A stretch of DNA of 64,000 bases from Paludibacterium yongneupense DSM 18731 (GCF_000422925.1 NZ_KE383961.1:64024-128023); one strand, 5' to 3'; counted from the first letter of the stretch, positions 19,167 to 28,421 are shown. Notes: generated by a model from the letters alone, not told the origin. A program made the numbers and translations.

Positions 19167-19925
19167 TCAGAATTTGCAGTGCGTAAGGGAAAAATCGACA
19201 TCGGCCTCGGTCTGGCGCGGTCGCGACTCGCCAGTGACCGCATTGATAAAGCGGATGTTCAGTGCATATTTGTTCGCCGACAGCTCCGGTAGAACGTTCA
19301 GGCTCTCATCGTAGCCGACGCGAATCAGCTGAACCACCTTGCCGCCCGACATCTGCTGAAAAGCGCCATTGCGCGCTACATAGTGGTGGGTCTTGCCGCT
19401 ATCGCGCAGCATCTGCAGCAGAATTCGCGTTGCCGCCGACGTCGGCATCAACGGAGCCGCCCAGCGCATCAGGTCGACGCGGCGTTCCTCCGACGTTTTC
19501 TGCTGCCACAAGTGATAAGACGGCAGATCGAACTGACAGGTCCCGCCCGGAATCACGGTGCGCTGCTTGATCGCCATCAGCCACTCGTTCTCGCGAAGAT
19601 GCTGGCCAAACTTGCCGGTCAGTGACAGCAAGCCGGTGGCCGTTTCCTCGATATCGTCCAGCACCCCTTCCAGGGTATCTTCCGCCACATTGGGGTTATC
19701 CCGCAGCGCCTCGAGTATCTGCTTCTGCCTCTCCAGCTCCTGCAGCAGGTCGGCTTTCAAATCGGCGCGCGATGCGGTCTCGAGCAATTCGAACAACACC
19801 TGCAAGGCAGCATGGTGCTCGAAACGGTCTTCCCTCTCGATGAAAAAAGCCAGGCGTGCGTAGAGCTGCTCCAGGCGGAGCAGTATCCGGGTTCGTTCGG
19901 TGACAGGAAATTCGAAGCTGATCAC
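19167..19925 (-). CDS. zapD: Cell division protein ZapD
   Basis: 252 aa from a GTG at 19925 that begins [22 protein letters not shown], matching the ZapD N-terminus. Upstream in-frame ATG codons would add residues unlike the family. ZapD crosslinks FtsZ filaments and stabilises the Z-ring. Conserved WLMAIKQR and [15 protein letters not shown] segments are present. It lies 31 bp after coaE and immediately before yacG. Confidence 0.94.
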   Translation of the reverse strand: MISFEFPVTERTRILLRLEQLYARLAFFIEREDRFEHHAALQVLFELLETASRADLKADLLQELERQKQILEALRDNPNVAEDTLEGVLDDIEETATGLLSLTGKFGQHLRENEWLMAIKQRTVIPGGTCQFDLPSYHLWQQKTSEERRVDLMRWAAPLMPTSAATRILLQMLRDSGKTHHYVARNGAFQQMSGGKVVQLIRVGYDESLNVLPELSANKYALNIRFINAVTGESRPRQTEADVDFSLTHCKF

Positions 19926-19956
19926 AGCACGGCGCCCCTTCTTCGGTGGCTTTGAT

Positions 19957-20604
19957 TCAAGACAGACACCCCGACTTATCGAGGATTGCATGATAATAAC
20001 GATGTTTCCGCTCAACTTGAAGTCTCATCGCGCTAATTGTTCCGTTATTATCGATAATATCATCCGCGCGCGCGTTTCTTTGCTCGCGCGTGCACTGTGC
20101 CGCCATGATGGCGCGCACCGCCGCTTCGTCCAGCCCGCTGCGACGCATGACGCGCTCGATCTGGAGCTCCTCCCGACAATCGACCACGAGGCTGCGCCAG
20201 AGCAAGGGCAGGTAGCCGCCGCTTTCGAACAGCAGTGGCACCGCCAGCATCACATAGGGCGCATTCGCTGCCGCCACCCGGCGCAGGCTCTCATGCTCGA
20301 TCATCGGGTGCAAGATCGCCTCCAGCCGCTGGCGACAAGCGGGATCGCCGAACACCAGCGCGCGCATCACGGCGCGGTCCAGGGCGCCGTCGGCGCCACG
20401 CACCGACTCGCCGAACGCATCGACAATAGCAGGCATCGCCGCACCGCCGCCCGCGGTCAGCTCATGCGCAATCACGTCGGTGTCAACGACCGGCACGCCG
20501 AGATCGGCAAAACACTCGGCTACGGCGCTCTTGCCCGAACCGATACCGCCGGTCAGGCCGACCAGTTTCGGGATTTTCGCCTTCATTGTCGACTCGCTAT
20601 CCAT
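19957..20604 (-). CDS. coaE: Dephospho-CoA kinase
   Basis: 215 aa, or 209 if translation starts at the second ATG (20586). It catalyses the last step of coenzyme A synthesis. P-loop GLTGGIGSGKS at 16-26, VVDTDVIAHEL just after, and the VPLLFESG lid segment near 140. It overlaps pilD by 8 bp with the longer start. The chromosomal association of coaE with pilD is common in beta- and gammaproteobacteria. Confidence 0.95.
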   Translation of the reverse strand: MDSESTMKAKIPKLVGLTGGIGSGKSAVAECFADLGVPVVDTDVIAHELTAGGGAAMPAIVDAFGESVRGADGALDRAVMRALVFGDPACRQRLEAILHPMIEHESLRRVAAANAPYVMLAVPLLFESGGYLPLLWRSLVVDCREELQIERVMRRSGLDEAAVRAIMAAQCTREQRNARADDIIDNNGTISAMRLQVERKHRYYHAILDKSGCLS

Positions 20605-21403
20605 ACCAGTACCACGACATTATTGCATCGCCCCACACCCAGGCCAACCACCCGGCCACAGCAAGAAAAGGGCCAAAGGGCATCGGCTGCCCCAATTTCA
20701 GCTGCGAACGCACCATGAGCAGGCCGCCGACCACGACCCCCGCCATCGACGACAGCAGGATGACGAGTGGCAAGGCGTGCCAGCCCAGCCAGGCGCCAAG
20801 CGCCGCCAGCAATTTGAAATCGCCATATCCCAGCCCCTCGCGCCCGGTCGCGAGGCGGAAGCCCCAGTACACGAGCCACAGGACCGCATACCCGGCCGCC
20901 GCCCCGGTCACCGCCTCGTATAGCGGCACCCGCGCGAGAAAAGGATTCAGCAGCAGCCCCGCCCACAGCAGTGGCAGCGTCAGCGCATCGGGCAGCACCT
21001 GCTCGCGCCAGTCTATCGCCGCCAGGGCCAGCAGTACGGCGCTCAAGATCCAGCCGGCGCACAGTTCTAGCGGCATGGGCGCGCGCCAGGCGACAACGAC
21101 GAAAGCCAGGGCAGCCAACAGCTCGATCAACGGATAACGCCAGGAAATGGCAACGCCGCAATAGGCGCAACGGCCGCGCAGCAGCAAGAAGCTCAGCACG
21201 GGAACAATCTGCCACGCTCGCAGGCGCTCGCGACACTGCGGGCAATGCGAAGGCGGCCACGCAAGGTTGTAGCGCGCATTCGCCTCCCCCATGCGCGGCA
21301 GGCGATACACGACCACGTTGAGGAAACTGCCCGCCATGAGACCGAGCACGGCGGCCAGCAACAGCCGCAACGGCATAGAGAGCGCCAGCGCTGCGATTTC
21401 CAT
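20597..21403 (-). CDS. pilD: Prepilin peptidase / N-methyltransferase PilD
   Basis: 268 aa polytopic membrane aspartic protease. A cytoplasmic zinc-binding loop with two CxxC motifs (CPQC and CAYC near 55-80) precedes the catalytic aspartates in the AAIDWREQVLPD and GLGYGDFKLLAALGAWLGW segments. It cleaves and N-methylates type IV prepilins. As the gsp operon has no gspO, it probably also processes GspG-K. It follows pilC with no gap. Confidence 0.95.
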   Translation of the reverse strand: MEIAALALSMPLRLLLAAVLGLMAGSFLNVVVYRLPRMGEANARYNLAWPPSHCPQCRERLRAWQIVPVLSFLLLRGRCAYCGVAISWRYPLIELLAALAFVVVAWRAPMPLELCAGWILSAVLLALAAIDWREQVLPDALTLPLLWAGLLLNPFLARVPLYEAVTGAAAGYAVLWLVYWGFRLATGREGLGYGDFKLLAALGAWLGWHALPLVILLSSMAGVVVGGLLMVRSQLKLGQPMPFGPFLAVAGWLAWVWGDAIMSWYWYG

Positions 21404-22591
21404 TCAGTTCACCACCTGTCCGATCTCGAAAACCGGCAAATACAATGCCAGCACCAGCGCGCCAAGCACGCCTCCCAACACAGCCATCAGCGCCGGCTCC
21501 AACAGTCGCGTCAAGGTCGCCAGCGCGATGCCCGCTTCCTCGTCGAAGTGGTCGGCCACGGTTTCGAGCATGCCCTCCAGCGTCCCCGACTCTTCACCGA
21601 CAACGGTCAGCTGCACGAACACAGGAGCGAAAACACCGCTCGAGCGCATGGCCTCGTGCAGAGCCCTGCCATGGGACACCTCGTCCACCATCGCCCCCCC
21701 CGCCCGCGCAAAAACCGCGTTGCCACACGCGGCGGCGGCACACCCCAGCGCGACGTCCAGCGACACCCCGGCTCCCAGCAGAGCGGACAAGGTGCGGGCG
21801 AGATCGGCCTGAGCCGTCACCGCCAGCACCGGTCCGAGCAGCGGCACGCGAAGAATGACACGATCGCGCCACAGGCGCAAAACCGCGCTGCGTCGCAGAA
21901 GGACGGGCCACCCCGTAGCCGCTCCAAGAACGAAGGCCGGCAGCAGCCAGCCGACATGCAGCAAGCAGTCGGAGACGCGCAGCGCAAGGCGCGTGGGTGC
22001 AGGCAGGCGGGCACCGAAACTCGCGTACAGATCCGTGAACGCGGGCACCGCATATAAAAGTATGACCGCGCTCATTCCCACGGCGACCAGCAGGGTCAAG
22101 GTCGGGTACAAGGCGGCAGCCCACAGCCTGGCGCGCACAGCCTGCACCTGTTCCAGCCGCCGCGCCAAACGGGCGAGCATGTGATCGAGCAGCCCCCCGG
22201 CCTCACCCGCCGCTATCATCTGGCAGTAGACGGCATCAAACTGATGCGGGTGGCGGGACAGGGCGCGTGCCAGCGGCAAACCGGCCAGCAGATCCTCGCG
22301 AATCGCATCGAACAAGCGCACGGCCCCCGGCTTGCGCCTCCCACGGGCCACGATATCGAAAGCGGCCAGCAGTGAGACCCCGGCCCGCAATAGCGTGGCC
22401 AGTTCGCGCGTGACCTGCACCAGCTCGCGCCGCCCGAGCCTCGGCGCGGCGGGAATGACGCGCACCAGCTCAACGATCGCGATGCCCTGCCCCTTCAAGC
22501 GGGCTCGCGCCACCGCCGCGCTTGATGCGCGTAGCTCGCCACCGCGGCCATCCCGCGAGCGCCAGCGCCAGAACCGCTCCCCCGCCATCAT
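21404..22591 (-). CDS. pilC: Type IV pilus assembly platform protein PilC
   Basis: 395 aa GspF/PilC-family protein with two cytoplasmic T2SSF domains and three membrane helices. Two adjacent ATGs (22591 and 22588) are preceded by a perfect AGGAGG at 22596-22601. The second has the better seven-base spacing. The length is close to that of PilC proteins. It sits between pilB and pilD, so it is assigned to the pilus rather than to the secretion system, which has its own GspF. Confidence 0.92.
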   Translation of the reverse strand: MMAGERFWRWRSRDGRGGELRASSAAVARARLKGQGIAIVELVRVIPAAPRLGRRELVQVTRELATLLRAGVSLLAAFDIVARGRRKPGAVRLFDAIREDLLAGLPLARALSRHPHQFDAVYCQMIAAGEAGGLLDHMLARLARRLEQVQAVRARLWAAALYPTLTLLVAVGMSAVILLYAVPAFTDLYASFGARLPAPTRLALRVSDCLLHVGWLLPAFVLGAATGWPVLLRRSAVLRLWRDRVILRVPLLGPVLAVTAQADLARTLSALLGAGVSLDVALGCAAAACGNAVFARAGGAMVDEVSHGRALHEAMRSSGVFAPVFVQLTVVGEESGTLEGMLETVADHFDEEAGIALATLTRLLEPALMAVLGGVLGALVLALYLPVFEIGQVVN

Positions 22592-22602
22592 CCGCCCTCC
22601 TG

Positions 22603-23811
22603 CTACAGTGCTGCCATGGCTTCCGCCTGCGACGTCACACCCTGTCTGACTTTTTCGCGCGCCGCGTCCGCCAGATCGAGCATGCCTTCCCGACGGGCCT
22701 GGGCGGCCAGTTCGTCCACCGCGGAACCGGACATGACGAGCCGGCCCAGATTCCAGGACATCGGCATCAACTCGAAAACACCGACCCGCCCGCAATAGCC
22801 GGTTCCATGACAGAGCGAGCACCCCACGGCGATGAACGTCCCGCCTCCGACGCCGGAGGGCGGCATCTCGCGGCGGCGGCAGTGCGGACACAGCCGCCGC
22901 AACAGGCGTTGCGCGACCACCAGCGACAGCGTCCCGACCAGACTGAACGGAGCGACCCCCATATCGAGCAACCTGGCCAGGCTGCCCGGTGCATCCCGCG
23001 TATGCAGGGTCGCCAGGACGAGGTGTCCGGTATGCGCAGCCTTGATCGCGATATCCGCCGTCTCCAGATCGCGGATCTCGCCGACCATCATCACATCGGG
23101 GTCCTGGCGCAGAAACGCGCGCAAGGCAACGGCGAAGCTCAATCCCGCCTTGTCGTTGACGGCAACCTGGGCCACGCCGGGAAGCGGAATTTCGACCGGA
23201 TCTTCCACCGTCGCGATTTTTCGCTCCGGTGCGTTCAACACTTGCAGCAGGCTGTAGAGCGTTACGGTCTTGCCGCTCCCGGTCGGCCCGGTCACCAGCA
23301 CGAGGCCGCTGCGGCGGCGGATCGCCGCCAGCAGCGTATCGCGTTGCGCCGGTTCCAGCCCGAGCCGGGACACGTCGAGCATTTCCGAGCTCGTCCCTTG
23401 CAGTCGCAAGGCCACGCTCTCGCCATACAGGGTCGGCAGGGTGCTGACCCTGACGTCCAGCACTTGCCCGTCGCCCCGGCTCAATCGCATGCGCCCGTCT
23501 TGCGGTATCCGCCTTTCCGCGATGTCGAGACCGGCGAGCACTTTCACTCGGGTGATGACGCCCACGGCCAGCGATGCGGCGGGCGCCGGAAGCGGGTGCA
23601 GCACGCCGTCGATACGACAGCGGACGCGATAGCCGTCGGCCAGGGGTTCGAGATGCAGATCGGACGCCTGCCGCTCCACCGCCTGCTGGACGACCTGGCG
23701 CAAAAAACGGACAGCCGGTGCTTCCATCTCGTCTCCCCGCCCCGAAAGCCAGAGCCAGGGAAAACCATAGCCTTGTGCGACACGCCTGGCCAGAGGCGGT
23801 GGCGAGCCCAT
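22603..23811 (-). CDS. pilB: Type IV pilus assembly ATPase PilB, short form
   Basis: About 402 aa, well short of the 560-570 aa of typical PilB. The missing part is the N-terminal MshEN-like domain. The ATPase core is intact: Walker A GPTGSGKT, Asp box TVEDPVEI, Walker B MMVGEIRD, His box LATLHTRD, and zinc tetracysteine CPHC/CSLC. The start is unclear. The ATG at 23811 follows the porin terminator directly and lacks a ribosome binding site. An ATG at 23727 (374 aa) has GGGGAG upstream, but family similarity begins a few residues earlier. It lies with pilC and pilD. Confidence 0.85.
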   Translation of the reverse strand: MGSPPPLARRVAQGYGFPWLWLSGRGDEMEAPAVRFLRQVVQQAVERQASDLHLEPLADGYRVRCRIDGVLHPLPAPAASLAVGVITRVKVLAGLDIAERRIPQDGRMRLSRGDGQVLDVRVSTLPTLYGESVALRLQGTSSEMLDVSRLGLEPAQRDTLLAAIRRRSGLVLVTGPTGSGKTVTLYSLLQVLNAPERKIATVEDPVEIPLPGVAQVAVNDKAGLSFAVALRAFLRQDPDVMMVGEIRDLETADIAIKAAHTGHLVLATLHTRDAPGSLARLLDMGVAPFSLVGTLSLVVAQRLLRRLCPHCRRREMPPSGVGGGTFIAVGCSLCHGTGYCGRVGVFELMPMSWNLGRLVMSGSAVDELAAQARREGMLDLADAAREKVRQGVTSQAEAMAAL

Positions 23812-23812
23812 G

Positions 23813-23838
23813 AAAAAGGGCTGCCGAGGCAGCCCTTT
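23813..23838 (-). terminator. Rho-independent terminator after the first porin gene
   Basis: Stem GGGCTGC/GCAGCCC extended by AAA/TTT pairs, with a tight CGAG loop, at 23815-23838. On the minus strand it is followed by T5. It lies 30 bp after the porin stop codon and immediately before the longest plausible pilB start. Confidence 0.85.
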
Positions 23839-23867
23839 CAACTGGCGGATGAATCCGTCGCCAATGC

Positions 23868-25019
23868 TTAGAACGAGTGGGTCATGCTGACGCCAACGGT
23901 GCGGATCGTGGTATCCGACGTATTGCCCGAGCTGTCGGCAGTCGCCGCAGTCGAGTTCGCGCCGAACTTGATGTTGCCGTAAGACACGCCGACGGTGGTG
24001 CGCTTGGACAGCAGGTAATCCACGCCCGCTACGTATTGGCGATAGCCGCTGTTGTTGATGGTGCCGGACAGGTTGTCCTTTTGGTCCCAGCCCTTGGCAT
24101 AAGACAGTTTCGGACGGAAGCTGCCGTAGGTGTAAGCCACGGTCACGGCCGCTTCGCGCGTCTTCAACTGACGCGCTGCCGCGTTGACCGCATTGCCGTT
24201 CACCACGATGCTGCTGCTGTCGCCGGAGAAGCCGTCTTCCCAGTCGTAGCCCGTCGCGGCCTGGTAGCCGACGGCGGCAAACAGCTTGTCGTCGTTGTAG
24301 CCGACTTCAAGGCGATGAACATGCGCAGCGGCATTGTTCGAGGTTGCGCCGGACGAGGTCTGACCCGGGTTGCTTTCGTGCTGATAAGCGTAGTGACCGA
24401 AGAAGTTGTGGTTGCTGTAGTTCAGGCCCAGTTCGCTGATGTTGGATGCATCGCCGCTGCTGGTCTTGTTCTCGCCGAAACCATAACCGATATTGCCATC
24501 GAAGCCATACAGCGTCGGGCTGTCGTAGCGTACCGAATTCTTCAGACGCTGGCCGGTACGGGTGAACACGCCCAGACCGTTGGCGCCGCTGGACAGGGTG
24601 TTATCCACGGAGGCGGTGCTGGTCGCCGTATGACGCGCCTTGATGCCGCTGTCGTTGTAGTTCCATTGGTCAACCGTGCCCAGGTCTTCCAGCGAGTTGT
24701 TCACGTTACCCAGGCGGATCTTGCCGAGGGTGTTGCTTTGCAGACCGACGAAACTCTCGCGCGAAGCGAAGGTATCGGATCCTGTGCCGTCCATATGCAG
24801 GCGGCTTTCGACTTGCCAGATGCTGGACAGGCCGTTGCCCAGGTTTTCGTTACCCTTGAAACCCAGGATGGAAGTGTAGTCATCGACACGGGACTGCGAG
24901 CTGCCCTTGGTCGTGTTGTCGTTTTGCAGGCCGGCGTTCAGGGTGCCGTAGATGGTCACATCGGCCATGGCGGCCATCGGAAGCGCCAGCAGTGCGGAGG
25001 CGATCAGTGTTTTGTTCAT
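23868..25019 (-). CDS. General porin (Gram-negative trimeric porin, OmpC/PorB-like)
   Basis: 383 aa. Signal peptide MNKTLIASALLALPMAAMA is cleaved before DVTIYGTLNAG, the usual first beta strand of betaproteobacterial porins. The pattern of alternating residues gives a 16-strand barrel, with the GFKGNENLGNGLSSIWQVE motif in loop/strand 3 and a C-terminal Phe (VSMTHSF) required by the BAM machinery. It forms diffusion channels in the outer membrane. It is paralogous to the porin at 25449-26588. Confidence 0.95.
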   Translation of the reverse strand: MNKTLIASALLALPMAAMADVTIYGTLNAGLQNDNTTKGSSQSRVDDYTSILGFKGNENLGNGLSSIWQVESRLHMDGTGSDTFASRESFVGLQSNTLGKIRLGNVNNSLEDLGTVDQWNYNDSGIKARHTATSTASVDNTLSSGANGLGVFTRTGQRLKNSVRYDSPTLYGFDGNIGYGFGENKTSSGDASNISELGLNYSNHNFFGHYAYQHESNPGQTSSGATSNNAAAHVHRLEVGYNDDKLFAAVGYQAATGYDWEDGFSGDSSSIVVNGNAVNAAARQLKTREAAVTVAYTYGSFRPKLSYAKGWDQKDNLSGTINNSGYRQYVAGVDYLLSKRTTVGVSYGNIKFGANSTAATADSSGNTSDTTIRTVGVSMTHSF

Positions 25020-25114
25020 CGTGTCATTCCTTTCGAAAAATGAGGCGTCCGCGATCGCCGTCAATGGTCGGCGCGGACTGTTCTAACCACGATCACCTGT
25101 GGTTTATGACCCCG

Positions 25115-25143
25115 ACTATAGGACGGTTGTTGCGAAATTACAA
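25115..25143 (-). promoter_or_regulatory. Probable sigma-70 promoter of the first porin gene
   Basis: On the minus strand, TTGTAA (25138-25143) and TATAGT (25115-25120) are separated by exactly 17 bp, about 95 bp upstream of the porin ATG. The -10 matches consensus at five of six bases and the -35 at four of six. The transcript would have a leader of roughly 90 nt. Confidence 0.55.
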
Positions 25144-25400
25144 AATGGATAGTTAAAAAAGAGACACTATGAGTGAATGAGTCTTTACCGCAATACCGAT
25201 AACACAATGAAAACAAAGGAATTATTACGAAATCGCCGCGTTGCGGTGATGCAACACAACAACATTTGACAGATCAATTGTTGTAATTACGCTAAATAAC
25301 GAGTCTTAACATAGCTATTTTTGGCATAAAAACAACACACGGCGACCCGAGGAAGGCCCCCTGATCGGACGATATCCCGAGAGAAACGCGGCATGAACGG

Positions 25401-25426
25401 AACGGGGCTGCCGCAGCAGCCCCGTT
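25401..25426 (-). terminator. Terminator-like hairpin after the second porin gene
   Basis: Perfect 11-bp arms AACGGGGCTGC (25401-25411) and GCAGCCCCGTT (25416-25426) with a four-base loop, 23 bp after the porin stop. The T-run is better on the plus strand (TTTT) than on the minus strand, so termination of the porin transcript may rely mostly on the stem. Confidence 0.7.
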
Positions 25427-25448
25427 TTCAAGGACCAATGAATGGCGT

Positions 25449-26588
25449 TCAGAAGTTATGACTGAGTCCGAGCGCCAAAGTTCTCAGCGTCGTGTTTTTT
25501 CCTTCGTCCGCCGCATCGGCCGTGGCGACAGAGGCGTTCTTGTCGAAGCGGATCACTCCCGCACTCACCCCCACCGTGGTGCGCCGGGATAGCTGGTAGT
25601 CGACGCCGGCGACAAGCTGGCGATAGCCGCTCTCGGTCAGGCGACCGGCGAAGCGGTCTTCCTGATTCCAGCCGCGCGCAAGTGACAGCTTCGGCCGGAA
25701 CGCCCCGATGGCATAGCTGGCAGTCAGCGCCGCTTCGCGCGTCCGAAGATCGCGCTGCGAAGCAGAGTAAGTCTGATCGCCGATCAGGCGCACTCCGGAC
25801 TTCGAGCCGGACAGGCCGTCGCTCCAGTCGTAACCGAGGCCGCGCTGGAGGCCTGCCACCACCAGCAAGCCCGAATCGTCGTATCCGGCCTCGATGCGGT
25901 GGACATTGGCAACACGGGAAACGCTATTGGCCGCCTCGCCGGGATTCGCCTCTCGCATGTATCCGTAACGGCCGAAAAACACACCGTGGCGGTAAGCGGC
26001 CCCCAGCGCGACCACATCCGACGCCCTGCCTGTCGCGGTCTTGTTCTCTCCAAAACCGTACGTCACGTTAGCGCTGAAACCGGCGAGCTCCGGCGAGTCG
26101 TAGCGGATGGCGTTTTTCAGCCTCTGCGCGGTACGCGTAAAAATGCCGAGACCGTTTGCCCCGAATGACATGGTATTGGGGGCGGCGCCCCCAGCCCTGT
26201 CGTAACGGCTCTGCAACGAGGTGGAGTAGGACCATGGATCGACCTGCCCCATATCATTCAGAGCCGAGTCCAGGTAGCCGACGCGCACGCTCCCCATGCT
26301 GGCGCTCTTCAAGCCGACAAATGTCTGCCGCGTCGCGAACCCCTCGCTGTCCTTGCCATCGGCATGAACCCTGTTTTCGACCTGCCAGATGGCTTTCAAA
26401 CCGTCGCCAAGCCCCTCCTCGCCCTTGAAGCCGACGATGGAAGTGTAATCCTCGACCCGCCCCTGCTTCTCGCCATTGCTGAGCATGTCGCTTTGCACAC
26501 CCGCTTTGAGCTGCCCGTAGAGAACGACATCAGCCAGAGCGAACAGCGGACACGCCATCATGGCGGCCACGATAATTTTTTTACCCAT
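25449..26588 (-). CDS. General porin, paralogue of the adjacent porin
   Basis: 379 aa. Signal peptide MGKKIIVAAMMACPLFALA precedes DVVLYGQLKAGVQSD. It has the same organisation as the neighbouring porin (GFKGEEGLGDGLKAIWQVENRV, NAIRYDSPELAGF, C-terminal LGLSHNF), so the two probably arose by local duplication and then diverged. Loop sequences differ, suggesting different channel or surface properties. It has its own promoter and terminator. Confidence 0.95.
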   Translation of the reverse strand: MGKKIIVAAMMACPLFALADVVLYGQLKAGVQSDMLSNGEKQGRVEDYTSIVGFKGEEGLGDGLKAIWQVENRVHADGKDSEGFATRQTFVGLKSASMGSVRVGYLDSALNDMGQVDPWSYSTSLQSRYDRAGGAAPNTMSFGANGLGIFTRTAQRLKNAIRYDSPELAGFSANVTYGFGENKTATGRASDVVALGAAYRHGVFFGRYGYMREANPGEAANSVSRVANVHRIEAGYDDSGLLVVAGLQRGLGYDWSDGLSGSKSGVRLIGDQTYSASQRDLRTREAALTASYAIGAFRPKLSLARGWNQEDRFAGRLTESGYRQLVAGVDYQLSRRTTVGVSAGVIRFDKNASVATADAADEGKNTTLRTLALGLSHNF

Positions 26589-26990
26589 CGCTATCTTCCT
26601 TTATAAAACCGGGTTACCGGCCTCCAAGCCAAAAAACGGACATGAAGTGCATTCCCACGGCATTTACGTGAGATGGAAGCGAATATAGCGATCGAGTTTT
26701 GTCGCGACAAAGCTGCGCGGTTGCGCGCCGATTATAAACAACAGCAATGATATTGATGGTATTTATAAGATATTGTTTTTAATGGCATCGCAAACAAAAA
26801 CAACATGTATCAAATAAACCACAAATTGACATATATCTCTTACAAATAAAAACATGGAAATAAATATTAGAAACAACGAGAAAATTAAGTTTTCAGATGG
26901 GATAGGACAAGGACAATAAGCAAGAGGGCCTGCCATTGCGGCGAAAACGGAAGAAACACGAAACGCCGTAGCGCACGCGCCACGGCGGGA
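26589..26990. other. AT-rich intergenic region between porin and photolyase genes
   Basis: 402 bp without a gene. It contains the second porin's promoter (26682-26710) and the palindrome overlapping its -35 (26698-26711). From about 26740 to 26890 the sequence is very AT-rich and contains many short A and T tracts, unlike the GC-rich surroundings. No reading frame with coding character was seen. Confidence 0.6.
26682..26711 (-). promoter_or_regulatory. Probable promoter of the second porin with overlapping palindromic operator
   Basis: On the minus strand, TTGTCG (26705-26710) and TATATT (26682-26687) are 17 bp apart, about 95 bp upstream of the porin start, the same layout as the first porin promoter. 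A perfect 14-bp palindrome TTTGTCGCGACAAA (26698-26711) covers the -35, so a repressor or activator binding there would control this promoter. The regulator is unknown. Confidence 0.5.
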
Positions 26991-28421
26991 TCAGCACGCT
27001 CGGAAGCGGACCCATGCCGCCAGAGCGCGCTCGCGGCCGAACTTCAAATCGACTCGTGGCAACGGGTAGTCGCGGCCGAGCACGATACCGGCCTCGTCCA
27101 GTACGGCAGCGGGGGCCTCCCAGGGGCGATGCAGGTAAGCAGCGGGCAGCGCGGCCAACTCGGGCAGCCACTGCCGCACATAATCACCGTCTGCATCAAA
27201 GCGCTCCCCCTGCAGCACCGGATTGAACACGCGAAAATACGGCGCGGCATCGGCGCCGCAACCGGCGGTCCACTGCCAGCCCAGAGTATTGCACGCCAGA
27301 TCCGCGTCGAGCAGCGTCTCGCGAAACCAGTCCGCTCCCGCCTGCCACGGCAGCAGCAGACTCTTGGTCAGCACGGACGCCACGAGCATACGCACACGGT
27401 TATGCATCCAGCCGCTTTGCCACAGCTCCCTCATCCCGGCGTCGACGATCGGAATACCGGTTGCCCCGCATTGCCAGGCAGCGAGATCGCCGTCGTCGTC
27501 ACGCCAGGGGAAGGCGGCAAAGCGCGCATCCAGGGCCTCGCGTGCGGTATGCGGAAAATGGACTAGCAGATGATGGGCGAACTCGCGCCAGTACAGTTGA
27601 CGCTCGAACGCTTCTGCGCCGGACCCGCCAGGCGCAGCGCGGCACGCTTGCAACACCTGCCGGGGACCGATTTCACCAAAGTGCAGGTAAGGCGACAGGC
27701 GCGACGTACCCGAGCGCACAGGGTAATCGCGCAAAACGGAATAGTCGGCAAGCCCGCAGGCCAGAAAATCGCTCAACGCCCGAAGCGCCCCCGCCTCGCC
27801 CGGACGCCAGCGCTGAGCGAACCCTGCATCCCAGCCCCGGTGCGGCAGCAAATCGAGAACATCGACATGTGTTCCGGCGACAAAGGCCGGGAGCATGTCG
27901 GGAGCGGCTTCGGGCAAGGCAGGCGCCGTCGCTGCGCGGCAGGCCTTCCAGAATGGCGTGAACAACCGGTACGGCTCCCCCTTGCCCGTTGCGATGACCC
28001 CGGGTTCGTGCAGCAGGCTGGCATTGAAACTCGCGACCTCGACCCCGGCAGCAGCCAGTCTGGATTGCACGTGCCGGTCACGTGCCACGATATCCGGGTC
28101 ATACAAGCGATTCCAGTACACGGCAGTGGCTGCTACGTCGCGACACAGATCGAGCAGCGTTTGCCGCGCCGGACCGCGAAGCACGAGCAAGCCGCTCGCT
28201 CGTGCGCGCAAGCTCTCGTCCAGGGCCGACAGCGCATGATGCAGCCACCAGCGGCTGGCAGCGCCCGGAGCCGAATCGCCTTCTTCCTCGGACGAGTCGA
28301 TGTAGACGGGAACAACCCGCTCGTAGCGGCGACAGGCCGCCAGCAAGGCGGGATTATCGGTCAGCCGGAGATCGCGGCGAAACCAGAGCAGGCAGCAGGA
28401 ACCGCGTTCAGGGCTGGACAT
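26991..28421 (-). CDS. phrB: Deoxyribodipyrimidine photolyase
   Basis: 476 aa class I CPD photolyase. N-terminal antenna-binding Rossmann domain starts at LLWFRRDLRLTDNPAL. The C-terminal FAD-binding helical domain includes the WMHNRVRMLVASVLTKSLLL and LGWQWTAGCGADAAPYFRVFNP segments. It repairs UV-induced pyrimidine dimers with blue light. The ATG at 28421, with CCGGAG upstream, starts right before the conserved domain. Earlier in-frame starts add unrelated residues. Confidence 0.95.
   Translation of the reverse strand: MSSPERGSCCLLWFRRDLRLTDNPALLAACRRYERVVPVYIDSSEEEGDSAPGAASRWWLHHALSALDESLRARASGLLVLRGPARQTLLDLCRDVAATAVYWNRLYDPDIVARDRHVQSRLAAAGVEVASFNASLLHEPGVIATGKGEPYRLFTPFWKACRAATAPALPEAAPDMLPAFVAGTHVDVLDLLPHRGWDAGFAQRWRPGEAGALRALSDFLACGLADYSVLRDYPVRSGTSRLSPYLHFGEIGPRQVLQACRAAPGGSGAEAFERQLYWREFAHHLLVHFPHTAREALDARFAAFPWRDDDGDLAAWQCGATGIPIVDAGMRELWQSGWMHNRVRMLVASVLTKSLLLPWQAGADWFRETLLDADLACNTLGWQWTAGCGADAAPYFRVFNPVLQGERFDADGDYVRQWLPELAALPAAYLHRPWEAPAAVLDEAGIVLGRDYPLPRVDLKFGRERALAAWVRFRAC

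Larger units (their letters stand above)
25020..25448. other. AT-rich intergenic region between the two porin genes
   Basis: 429 bp without a gene. The 5' untranslated region and promoter of the first porin lie at 25020-25143. The stretch from about 25130 to 25340 is markedly AT-rich compared with the GC-rich genes around it. The terminator-like hairpin of the second porin is at 25401-25426. Confidence 0.6.
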
